Positions 34,365-45,900 of a DNA stretch of 64,000 nucleotides are shown here, one piece after another; position 1 is the first letter of the stretch; each line of letters starts with the position of its first letter. Origin of the DNA: Undaria pinnatifida. Lineage: Eukaryota > Sar > Phaeophyceae > Laminariales > Alariaceae. Position numbers and translations under genes: made by a program. The stretch is from positions 2,428,936-2,492,935 of the forward strand of contig JABAKD010000020.1 of NCBI GenBank assembly GCA_012845835.1, written 5' to 3'. Below the pieces are notes generated by a model, which saw only the letters and a program-made list of their open reading frames with translations, searched no databases and was not told the origin of the DNA.

Positions 34365-37118
34365 ATGGTTGAACCGGCAGTAAGCGTCAACATCCAGCCC
34401 GGTGGTGTGCCTGGACGGCCCGTGTTCAACAGCGCCGGTAGTGCTGTGGAGCAGGTGACGGTACCACTTGTATCATGTCTTTGCTGCTGTACTTGGCCTG
34501 CACATGTTATTGCAGTTGCTGCTCTTGGCTGTCCACTCTTTCGTCGAATAGAGGTGGTAGCACCTGCAATTGTTTACCATTTTCCCGCGCTAACTGCTCG
34601 CTCCCCGTACGTGAACCCCAGGGCTTGGCCGCGACGGCGCCAAACCCCCCGCTCCAGTCCGTTCGTGTGCCTCGACAAACGGCCAACAACAGCAGCGGTG
34701 GTTCCGGCCAACAGGTGAGGGGTTCGGCCTGTGCCGTGTAACTTAGCCTGCAATGCGCTTGGTTGTGCGCGCTTTCGTCGATAAGGGGTGGTGGCACCTG
34801 CAACTTCTGCCATTTTCCCGCGCTAACTGCTCGCTCCCCGTACGTGTGCCCCAGGGCTTGGCCGCGACGGCGCCCAGCCCCCAGCCCCAGTCCGTTCATG
34901 TGCCTGGACAAACGGCCAACAACAGCAGCGGTGATTCCGGCCAACAGGTGAGGGGTTCGGCCGATGCCGTGTTTTCGACCGGAATTCCCTCTCCGGGAAC
35001 GGATTGGAAGTTTGAATGACACGTTAATCCCAGCACAGGCACGACACATAACTACCTGCACCTCTGGGTGTGTTTTTGAGATGTCGGTCGAAGCGGGGCT
35101 GCAAAATGTGATTTTGCCGAGGATACATGGACCTGCGGAACATTATATGGCTTGGAGCTTTTGGATTTAACTCGTATTCGTATTCAACCATGTTCAATAG
35201 CAGGATAGACTACGGCAGTCGCTTAGCAGTTGTCCTCGGTACTACGTCGTGTGCCGATGTCACCACCATTGCGGCGCTTCTTGTGCGGACTCCCCACAGC
35301 GGCCCCTTTTGTATACGCTGTACGTACGACTCTATTATCGAAGACCAACGACGGAAGTGCAGACTCATTACGAGCGGAGCTGGACGCCATCGTAACGGAG
35401 AACAGAGTGATTGATGACCTTGAGGAAGATGTGCGAAAAATCTGCGGTGTACACGGTGTCGTCCTTGCGGTGGGAGGGTCGCTACGAACGACCGACAAAA
35501 AAAGAAGAAGCATGCTCATGCTCAAGTGCCGACACGGCGTAAAGAACCGACAGGCTTCTTGGCAGGCGCTCCAATACGATGGTGAGACTTAGACGCTCCC
35601 CGAGGACCTCTTGCGTCGCGCAGGAAGCGGTGCCATGGTCGTTGGAAGCTTTTGGCGCCATAAAACGTATGCCCATCGTATAATGGACGCTGTGCTCAAC
35701 TAACCACACACCCGTGACTGTCCTGATCGAACGTGCTTCTGCTCGTGCATGTGCTGCAGGGCCCTGTAAAATCCGACGCAAGTCCAAGAGCCAAAGAACA
35801 GGGTGTCCATTCACGGTAAGCACCCCGGTAATGCACTAACATACTGCAGTTATTCGCTGTGCTCGTCCATGTCACGGAGAGCGGCAAGAAGTGGGAACGT
35901 CCCTGGGCGGAACCCCTTCTATAATATTTTCACCGTGGCACCGTACATTCATACGTAGCCCTGCGTGAGGAATAGCACGCACGGGAGAAAGTGAACTATC
36001 AACGCCTTTGGGACTCAAAAATGGACGAAGACTATAGCATCGACCACTGCTTGATTTCGAGATTACCCATTTTGTGACCGTACCATAGTGCAGGGAGTTG
36101 AACAACACGGGCGCAGCATGATCCTACTCGTACCGCTGCGCGCTGGCAGTATGATACGATTAGGCTGTTGATGAGACCAGACGCATCGTTTGCTAGGCCG
36201 CTATTTTTGGGTCTCAAAGGAGTTGATAAGGTTGAGACGACCCTCGACGACCTTTGGGTCAAGTTGTACGCAGTAACCTCGGTGCTACTCTAGCATGATG
36301 TCATCGATGCTCGCCTCCCCAAACGCCACTGTCTCTCACTTGCGCTTGCTGCAGATCCACATGAGGCACCCCGCCAACCTCCCACATCCGAGATTCACCG
36401 CCATGACACTCGTCCACAACCATGACGTGGACCCGGAGGCTACTGCAATGGAAATGCGGTTGAAGGCACCGCTTACTGCGGAAGCTAAGGCGCAAGTGGA
36501 GCAGATGACGGGTGAGCATCGTTCTCTCAGTTTCCTGTCGCAGCTTGAACGACGAGCAGTGGTTGGAATTTGCTCCGTTTTCTGCGCGCTTATGGTCGGG
36601 TGTCAGGTCACTGTAGTGAACATGAGCAGTATTTTAACTATTTTTTTCTTGGCGTCCTCGCCGCCATGAGTTTGGTGGAGAGTGCCAAGGTGGGGAAGAG
36701 TCTGACCTTCGATGAGGACAACGGACGCTAATGTAGGTGTTTTTGTTGGGCGGAGCACTGCAGGCCACAGCGCATGCCAATCCGGGCTGGGTGGTGCATG
36801 CCCCCCCATTTCCTTGCCCATTCGCTGCGCCTGGAGCAGTACTGCTGTAGTGCCCGCTCCGTTACTGACCGTGGTCATGCGCTCCTGCTGTCTTGTTTTC
36901 GCGTGCTCGGTGTCTGGTCTCATATTTCTTGTACGTTGTCAGCGGAAGGTATGAAGCCAAAAGCGATCGCGTCTGCCATATCGGCTCTACATGACCAGCC
37001 GATCAACCACCGTGCTGTCCAAAACGCAGCAGCAGCGTACACAAGGGCGAGGGCGCAAAATGCTAACAGACCGTCCGCTGAGCGATCTGAGACCTCAATA
37101 AGACCAACGGCATTTTGA
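34365..37118 (+). pseudogene. FAR1/MULE-type zinc-finger protein, copy 2, frameshifted
   Basis: Exons are equivalent to copy 1: 34365-34454, 34622-34714, 34855-34947, 35344-35581, 35760-35815, 36355-36511 and 36943 onward. The second exon is present twice in phase, giving two related 31-residue blocks (ending NNSSGGSGQQ and NNSSGDSGQQ). The finger residues are conserved (KCRHG, TGCPFT, HNHD). In the last exon one A is missing relative to copy 1 near 37092, which leads to a TGA at 37116. Everything upstream is still open, so a shortened protein could be made. Confidence 0.6.
34470..34960. repeat. Internal duplication of an exon with its flanks
   Basis: About 230 bp (exon plus upstream intron including TTTCCCGCGCTAACTGCTCG) occurs twice in a row. 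Copy 1 has a single version at 29560-29810. Both versions keep acceptor, donor and phase. Confidence 0.8.
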
Positions 37119-37321
37119 CGGATGTCACGCCACCTGCTCAGGCGCGTTCGTTGGTTCAATCGTTGCTCGGCATGGCTCGTGTGTTCGCAAATCCTTGGCG
37201 AAGGGGGTCGGGGTCGGGCGGGGGGGGGGTCTCGCTCTGTTGTCAGCTTCCCAGACACAGCGCGTTTTTTTTGCCGCCTAGCCCAAGTAACCCGAGAAAG
37301 CGATCATGTATCGAAGTTGGA

Positions 37322-38998
37322 GCAACCCGCCCGGGAGGCGAAGACGACTCCCATCATAAACAGTTCGTACGTATATGGTGGGGCGGAGGGGAGGGCGTTT
37401 AGTCCGCCGTGGGGGTGTAAATAGCTGTCAATAGGTGTTTAAAGACAAATTGGAATTCGAGCACGAACTGTGGGCGATAGTAGAGTAGAAAATGGGCTTA
37501 GGGCAGGAGGGTGAGAGGCGACGAAGGGGCCAGGGATACTTTAGAACCCGAACCCCCTTCAGAGGTGTTGCGAATTTGTGGGCTGTAATCAACTATCTAA
37601 AGCCGATTGTTTTGGGTGGTACAGGGCACATGGAGTTAGTCTCAACCGAGATACAGCATATTCGATGCGTTTGTTGTATACGGGTAATGCACGTTTATTT
37701 CATTGCTGGAGTTGTCGATGTTACCGATCCGAACGCGGCTTTCACCGCCAGTAGACACGATGCCATACTTTCCGTCGGTGTCTTGCCCGCCATCCATAAA
37801 GGTCGAAGCAGCAAGAGAGGGTGTGGAAAAAATACAGGCGAAACCTTTAACGAAAAAAGTGTGGCAGCGGCAGTAAAATACGGCGGTTGCTGGAGACGCA
37901 CCAGAAATGCCCCAACCCCCGTAGTATTAGTTAAGCAACCACCGCAGAGATACACCGCCAGACCAAGAAACCTGGCACACATCATGGCTCTAGATCGAAT
38001 CTCGGCTGTTTCAGGGTCCGCCGGAATACTTGACGGCACGCTTCTGCTGGGTCGTACGAATGTCGGTGATCAGGATCAAGGGATCTCTTGGTACCTCCTA
38101 TTTAGCACTATTATGCCGTATTCTGCCCTCCTTGCTGCCCTGTGTTTTGACCTTGAGCTGCCTGATGAGACAATATTTTCATATTTTCGAAACGAATGAG
38201 ATGTATCTGCGGCAAGCAGTGTATACCCAGCACCGACATGCCTGTGTCCCCGCGAGGGCGCTTCCTGACGCATGACGTCGTCGGCATTGGACAAGTCACA
38301 TCAGCCACTCACTATTATTGCTATATAACTGGTACTGGCTTTTGAGGGCGCGGACTACGCGCCATGATTTTCGGTAGAAAGTTATTGAGCACGGCTACAT
38401 ATGCCCAAGTGAGAGGCCGACGACGAACAACAACAGGCGCGAGGACTGCTGTCCTGTTGCTATGTTGCTTCGCGAACCATAGAGTCGTGCCATTTACGCC
38501 ACAACACTGGTTCCATGCCATCGGGAAAGCGTAACGGACGGCAAAGAAGGACAAGACATCCAAAACAGAAACAACAGCCAACGCGATCGTACAGCAATCG
38601 AAAAATGCCTTCGACCTCGGCGTATCGCGGTTAGTTAATTATCCAACACATACATACGTCACGAACCCTTTGCAACGGACGGTGAGACATAAATGTAACT
38701 CGGAACACCCAAAATACCCCCCGAGGTTAAGGTTGTACTCTGCACCACCCGGGCACACCTATTACCAGTGTCTATCCACCCACACCAACATGGAAAATTT
38801 TACGACACAAGAATTAAAACTTTTTAATAAAAATTGAAAAGTGTCCGCTGTGAGTACGATCGATTGAATATAGTTGAAACTCAACTTTGCAAGCTGCGTG
38901 GTACATCTATGAACAACGCAAAGGGAAAAGGATCGAAGGATCGCAACGTCTTCTTAATAATATATTGTGTTATTAGTCGAGTACGAGTACAGAGTACA
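37322..38998. other. Intergenic region with one unexplained ORF
   Basis: The only long frame is 37492-38199 (listed separately). 38848-38903 is a diverged R1 end fragment. No other gene-like signal. Confidence 0.4.
37492..38199 (+). CDS. Uncharacterised 235-codon ORF
   Basis: ATG to TGA without introns. No domain, signal peptide or repeat was recognised. A helical, moderately hydrophobic C-terminal stretch (LLFSTIMPYSALLAALCF) could be a membrane segment. The length is somewhat more than expected by chance but not decisive, and a 114-codon frame overlaps it on minus. It may be a real single-exon gene or chance. Confidence 0.25.
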   Translation: MGLGQEGERRRRGQGYFRTRTPFRGVANLWAVINYLKPIVLGGTGHMELVSTEIQHIRCVCCIRVMHVYFIAGVVDVTDPNAAFTASRHDAILSVGVLPAIHKGRSSKRGCGKNTGETFNEKSVAAAVKYGGCWRRTRNAPTPVVLVKQPPQRYTARPRNLAHIMALDRISAVSGSAGILDGTLLLGRTNVGDQDQGISWYLLFSTIMPYSALLAALCFDLELPDETIFSYFRNE

Positions 38999-38999
38999 C

Positions 39000-39060
39000 G
39001 GTCTCCTGCACTACTTGCATTTTGCGTGGAAGCTCATGAAAGCCTCCTTGGAAGCTTCAC
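39000..39060 (+). repeat. Solo end of the foldback element
   Basis: The 44 bases at 39000-39043 are the exact reverse complement of 51096-51139, the right terminal repeat of the foldback element in the LRR intron. After a few more related bases (TTGGAAGCTTCAC) the similarity ends. No partner end is nearby. Confidence 0.85.
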
Positions 39061-39951
39061 ATTAAACCGTCCTTACTACCCAACGACATCAGTACACCCA
39101 GCAGTGCCCGAGCTAAATAATTCTTCATAGAGACAGAAATTATGTGGTCACGGACTGCCGTGAAACAGAGTAAACCAAACAGTCGCAATTCATCAAGTTA
39201 AAAGCAAGTGAAATGCTTGCGTACCGGGTACGAGAACACAACAAAACAAGCCAGACCATGCAAAAAAAGAGAAAAAAAAAAGGAAAAGAAAGAAAGAAAA
39301 GAGTAGTCGGAAAAAAAACTACCAAGGGTGAGTGTGAGTCACACGATGGATATCATACGGTTACGATACCCTCAAGTACTACTGTATGTAGTAGTATACT
39401 GAAGATACGACTGACTCATCATGCGTTCGTGCCGTAACCATGACACTACAGCAATATCAACCGTTGGAAACGTCCACCAGTGTATGAATGGCCAACTGAC
39501 CACGCGGGTAGGAGAGGCATCATCGTGAGACAGGTTAGTACCACATTCTAATCGTATTGCCCAGCCTATTGGCCATCAGGTATGAAAGTTTGTACTACCC
39601 AAGGCATGTCATACGATAGCCCATAGTGTCTATCTAGTGTCTAACCGTCATAATAGGCAATCATATCGAATATCGCCATACCACCCTGCTGGGGGGTAGA
39701 CTATAGTCTAGCCCGACGGAGTTCCACGACTCCGGGGTTGCGTTCTTTTGAAACCGATTCCAAATGAGCCCCAACGGCACATATGGATCGCGGATCATAG
39801 ACGGTGGATGGGATGATGCATGGGATGATGCAAGCATCTGCACTACGATCCACCCCCGGCATACAATCCTCCTTCAATACCGTAAGTAATCTGGTACATG
39901 GTGGTCAGTGCTGGTCGGGTGTGCCAAGAGGTACTCGTGCTGCTGCTGTAG
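39061..39951. other. Upstream region of the LRR gene
   Basis: No exon recognised. 39264-39303 is an A-rich purine stretch. Upstream untranslated exons of the LRR gene may lie here but cannot be seen from sequence alone. Confidence 0.35.
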
Positions 39952-42900
39952 ATGGAAGAGGTCGACGAGCTCGTGCCCCACCCAGACGAGAACGGAACAT
40001 TGAACCTTACGCACAGAGCTTGGGTGCTGCTGGACAGCGTAATTTGGACGATGTGAGCGCTTCCTTTCGACTTCGACGACAGTCGAGCAAGAGCAAGCTT
40101 TGCTATCATACAGCAGTATTGAAGAATCACATCATACCGCGGTGACATTTTGACTCATTCGTATTGTCTACACGTACGTCTAGAACTAAAAGCACAAAGA
40201 AAATGTCACCGGCAGCACAATCCCGTTCCTTGCTTTCTTTCGCTTGCTCGTACAATTCTTGCCCGCGTATGGCAATCTTTCTTGCCTTTTGCCTTTTGGT
40301 TCGTGCAGGAAACGAGAGCTGATGTACCTGAACGTGTCCTTTAACAACATCGAATATCTGCCTCCGGAGCTTGGCCATCTTGTTCTTCTAAAGTGAGACT
40401 GCTTTTCGGAATCCTGGGTATTCGCTGGTCTTCCTTTTTTAGACGTAACGATGACGGCTGAGCTTGCGTTTCAGCCGACAACGCGAACTCAAGTAACTGA
40501 ACGGTTTTGAGCCGCACGCCCGCAATGCCAATATCACCAATCATCAGTCATCAGATACCGAAGTAGCAAGCAACTCGTTGTTGTCTCTACAATTGTAAGG
40601 GAACGCCCCCTTGGGGGACGAAGGGTTGATGTTGGGAAGCACGGTCCTCATGGTTTGCGGTGCTTTATTCACCCATCTCTCCGTTAGCTCGCTGCTTGGG
40701 CACAAGACAAGGAGTATCACACCGAGTCACTCATTACGGGACAGCAAATAACTGAAACCATACGAGTAGGGGATGTCCCACCTGGAGCATCACCTGTACG
40801 TTCTTGCCGGCTATGATGATGGCCTTGACGCGCAAGACTCCAGAGGCCATCAGACTGCTATGACACGGTTTCACTCAACCTACGTCCTGATTCCACCTCA
40901 AATCCATAGACCACCCATCTACGTATCGCACTCTATAACAACAGCCCACCCTAAACAGTCGTAGATGCAGATCGCACAACAATCAAAGGATGTCAACAAC
41001 ACGTCCAGAAATTTAAAAGGGGATCGAAGGCGTGGCTATTCGAAACAAACGAAAATGAGGGTATAGATCCCCCCACACCTCTTATTGTGGCTAAGACGAA
41101 TCATTGCAAAAGTTTCACCCCGGTGATGGAGCTCACAAACGTGGGAGCTCGAGATCGGGTACGTACTTACGGTCTACCAGTAGCAATCGGTCTACGAAAA
41201 CCCGGAGGGCAAGGCCACTCATTAATTAAGCGTATTGATGCAAAGGGAAACAAGATGAAGGCAGTGCTATATAGACATGTGTCTCGCGAGGCTTGAGTTC
41301 TTCCTTTTTGTTGGCTCCTTTCTTGCTTCTTGGCGTGTTGAACCAATAGCATCACTAGCTGTGGCTAATTCGCAACGAACATCTTCGTCAAAAACAAGGA
41401 CGCCAAGAAACAAGAAAGGGGCCAACAAAAAGGAAGAACTCAAGTCTCGCGAAAACAAAAAAAACAACGCGGCAAGCATCTATGTTGGTACCTAATGCTT
41501 AGGGCGAGGGCAAAACGAGATGGCGGAAGCCATAGCGTGGTACGAAAACAGCATGCTTCAGTATGCATGAAGCGTAGGCGCAGGCCACACCCGGGGTAGA
41601 AAGTGGAAGTATAAATACAAAGACGATCACTCGTCGTGCCGTAGAAAAGTAGAACAACTGAAGGCACACGCCCACGCTCACAGCGAATCACCGTGATGAT
41701 CACCGAAAAACGGACAAATACCATCTTGAAGGCGACACAGAAGACAGAAGACAGAAAACATACCTCTAAGTTAACAAATACGGTTTTGGACCCACAAGGA
41801 CAGTCGGGCTCAGAGGGGCTACAGTGGGGAGCTACGAGGCGATAATGCTGACTCTATCGATGGAAGGGCACTAATGAGCTAGTTGGGCAGGGAGCTCCTA
41901 AGCGCGATAGGAGTTCACGAGCAGGTACGCCCAGAAAAAAGGGAAAAGGCTGCTACGGTCGATAGCTGGTCACATCTATAACCGTTAAGGAACAAGTGCG
42001 CCCATGAAAGGCAAGGGAAACAAAAAATACACACATGAACGCGACAACGGACGGGTATACGTTCCGAGCATGCACGTACTGGAATGTTGGGAGGGTATAC
42101 GTTCCCGTCCGGCACATGTGGCAGGAGGAAGAAAGCCCAAGAAAGAAAATGCAAAAGTCGTACGAATTTGCCAAAGGCGGGAGGGTATACGTTCCCACCC
42201 GGCACATGCTGGGGAAGGAAGGCCAAGAAAGAAAAATTCAAAACTCACACGAATTTTCCACCGCGCGCTGTAAGAAGGGCCAAAAGAGGGTCGTAAAACA
42301 ACGTACCCGAATATGCTATCTAACAGCAAGCACATGATGCAAGCGATATCTCGGCTGAGAAAGAAGCGGACGAGGCTACGAAGAACGACTTGGCGGGCTG
42401 ACACCAGAAGTAGGCCTAGAGGGGAGTCAACAAACGTTGGACCCAGACATGCTAGCAAATCTGGCAAAGCTGGCATAGAACCATTACTATTGAAAGCTAA
42501 GATACCAAAACCAAACACAATACAACCGACAGCCTCTGCATGCCTAAACGAGAAGGAGGGGGCTTGTGCAGTGCGAAATAACCGGAAGGCACCATACACG
42601 ACGCTCCCAATAACACTTACTACGTACGCAGTGCAGAAAGTAGGAAAAAGGGCCAGGGAAGCTACCCCAAAGCGGTTTTGCGAACTGATAAACAAGGCAA
42701 GGTAAACCTGCGGGAATAAGACGACACACGGCAGGATTGTGGCTTAGTTATGAAAACGGGGCAAGCTAAACCGGCGGGAAGCAGAAGACGGAGTCACCAC
42801 GAGGTTTCAGCCTAATTACGAAAAGGAGCGAGATAAACCAATGGCTGGACAGCCGATGACTGGGAGGCCAGAGTAGTATACCAACACGAACATGCATGTA

Positions 42901-45900
42901 GTCGTGCTGGTCAAAAATGGGGCAAACCGAAAAGCCAAGGAAAAGAACAGACACCTGTAAACTAACTGAACAGCAACAATACCAAAAGTAAAAACTCAAT
43001 ACGCACACAAGGCTACAAAATGCTGTTCAACGGGGAGCAGCAGGACAAAAAACGGATAGGTGCGACTTAACCGATGACACCCTGGCAGCAATCTCCCTGT
43101 CTCGCTGCGTTGCAGGCGCGCAGGTCCGTCGTGGAGGTTCCGTGAAGATGCGTAGTAGGCACGCCGTAGATCGATCTCGGAACCGGATGGTGTAGGGGCC
43201 TGAACAAAATCCGATGGAACGCTGCCGGTGGTCGTAAAAGAGTGTGCTGCAGCGCTTCGAATACGAAACGGTGGCTTCATGATACTCACGAAAGATACGG
43301 TAAGAGCGCTGGTATCGGCCGGTGTTCCGGCAAAACGCGAGGGATGGTCTTGAATGGCTGCGTTGCGACGCTACCAAGCGCGAAACGGTGAGGGTGGGAT
43401 GTTCGCGAGCAATGCATTAAGAGCGCTGCTGATGGCAGAAGGTGAGGCTGAAGTAGTCCATTATGGTTGGTCGAAGAGGGTGTCGGTCGCGTACACGGCG
43501 GTAAATTGTGCGTGTCCCGCAGCGCGCATGTAACCGCGGCCGTTGATGCTGTAGTGGTCCATAAAAGTGGGTTGGTGAAGATGCCTGCGATGTTCGTGGT
43601 GGTGAATTTAGTTTTTCCGCGCCGCAGGTGACGGCGCCGGGGCTGAAATAGTTGGTGTAGAAGGCCCGAAGTAGACAATAATGGCGGTGATGCCGGAGAG
43701 AGTTGGTAGCGACTTGAAGGGACAGGCCTGTCAGCACAGTGGCTACAGACATTGGTGAAATATGTCCCAGTTGGCCGGCGCTGACGGTGGCGATGACGCC
43801 GGAATCGGTGGTAGCGGCCAGGAAAAGGGGGCCTTGCCTGTGAGGCGCCCGTGGAGGTCGACGTAGAAAATCGAAGGTAATTGTTGACGACCCCGGCGAA
43901 GCTCAGGTGAAGGTTGAGCTCTGGTGAAGGTGGAACTCCGGTCGCGAAGCTCAGGTGATGATGAAGCTCTCTTTGTGGAGTAGTCGCACATCAGTGGGGG
44001 GGGGTTGAAGGGTGGAGTTATGACCACTCCGGGAAAACAATTGTCCAACAAAGGATGAGGAAGGACCAAAACGGATGCCCCAATGGTGGGCGGTGGGCAG
44101 AACGACGGACGGCCTGAAGTTCGATCTAGGAGGAGCGCTAGTGTCCACGGCGTATTTCACGGAGCTGGTTACCGGAGGCGGTGTTGAAGGTCGAAATAGA
44201 CCCGACGAAGGTTTTGGAGCAGATAAGGGGTCGATTGCGTCCTTGTATTGCCCGAAACGGCGAAAGTCGATGAAGATGATTCCGGTCGAAGATGGTGGTG
44301 CATGAGGCAGGAGGGAGGAGAGGTTAAACCCACCCAAGTCGATACCCAGCATGGAAGATGTGCGGTTTGCGCGTCGTCGTTGAAGCGGAGCGGATAGCGA
44401 TGGTGGGTCGGAAGGGAGGGGGGAATAGCCCACCCAAACCTACACCCGGTATGGAATGCTCGTGTTTTCTATGTCACCGGCAAAGAGGCGGTGGAAGCGT
44501 CCGATTACTGACTAAAAACGTCCCGTACCAGGGTCTGATGGTTCAAGAACTTAAAAACAAATATCAAACTCGGAAAAGTGGAGCGGTGAAACAATAGAGG
44601 TGGGCCAGAAAGAAGAGGGAGCGATTCCATCCAAACCGATACTCGGCCCGAAAGCTCATACCCGGAAAAACCTCATAACTCCAACTCACAAGATTGGAGG
44701 GGCGGGATGGTAATGATGGGTTGGAAGGGAAGGGGGGAAGAGCCCAACCAAGCCGATACCTGGCTCGGAAATGTCATAACCGGGAAGGAACAAAACCACC
44801 GCTTCAGATGGTAAAGCTACAGGAAAGTTGGGGTAATGGGGGGGTGGTAGTGGCGTCATACAAGTGTGCCGTTAGGGAGGGATAGAATATTGGGATTCTT
44901 TGGGTTGGAAAGGAGCCTGTTCGGTGTTCACTGGAAACGGAAAATTCGGTCGGCAAGTAAGTACTTATCGTCGGGTAAAAAGATAAATTCGCCGGAAAAT
45001 CGTACACAGGGCTGACGAACCGAGGTGGACAAGAGAAAGGCGGTTTAGACGAAAGCCAGGGCGTGAGAGAGCTGTTGAACCGGGGCTGGGCCGGACGTCC
45101 GTGGGTGTGTCGTTGAGGAAGGCTGAAGGGCCGTTGGTGGTTCTGGTCCGGTTAATTAGGTGGGTCAGCTAAAAGGCTGGGTCGGGAGGAATAAACCGTC
45201 CGTTTGTTGTCGCTGAGGGAAAACAAAGGCCATTGTTGGCTTAGGTCCGGTGCGGCAAAAGAACGTGTCTGATCAGAAGTGGGCAGGTAGTGAGCCGTGG
45301 GTTCGGCGGAAGCGAAGGAGATGGGACCAAGGCGGCTCTTTGGTAACGCGCCGCGGTGGAAAGGGGCAGAGACGAATTGGTGGATGTGCTCGGCGTTAAC
45401 GGAGGGGGGCGGAACATAGTTGTTCCGTGGAATACGATCGCGTTGGAAGAGGGCCGAGAGGAGTTCGGCAGTTGGTGGGTTCGGTGGAAAACGCCGAAAC
45501 CTAAAGGGAATGACTCGCTTGAAACGCGTCGGGTTCGAAGGGAGCGGGGGGGGCTGCCAAGCTAATAAGGCGCTTGCTGCTTCTGGCTATAGAGGGGTTT
45601 GACAGTGTAAGGTGTACCGTCACCGACCTAGAGACGTGAACTGGGAGGGCGCTGGTAGGGGTTGAGGGCGCCGTAGGGTGGTTGTCGTATTGGAAGACGT
45701 TCCAGCATTTGCCGCCTATGTCCCATGTTGGTCGTAGGAGGAGATCCCCGGCGCCATCGGCCTCGGAACCAATGTGCCGTGTTTGGTCTTGGGCGCGGTT
45801 CTGATACTGACCAAGGGGTCAGCTACGTGATCGTGCTGTCGTTCAAACGTTGCCCTTGCACGATGTCGGAAACTGCTCAACACGGTGGTAAAGTGACACC

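Larger units (their letters stand above)
34191..37321 (+). repeat. Tandem duplication unit, copy 2
   Basis: Second copy of 29278-34190, lacking the extra 2.2 kb and carrying an additional internal exon duplication at 34622-34947. The right end is where similarity to copy 1 stops, at CCCGCCCGGG. Confidence 0.8.

Noticed and set aside
41985..42695. 236-codon minus ORF with hydrophobic segments
   Set aside because: It overlaps a tandem repeat, has no recognised motif, and lies antisense in an intron; composition explains the open frame.
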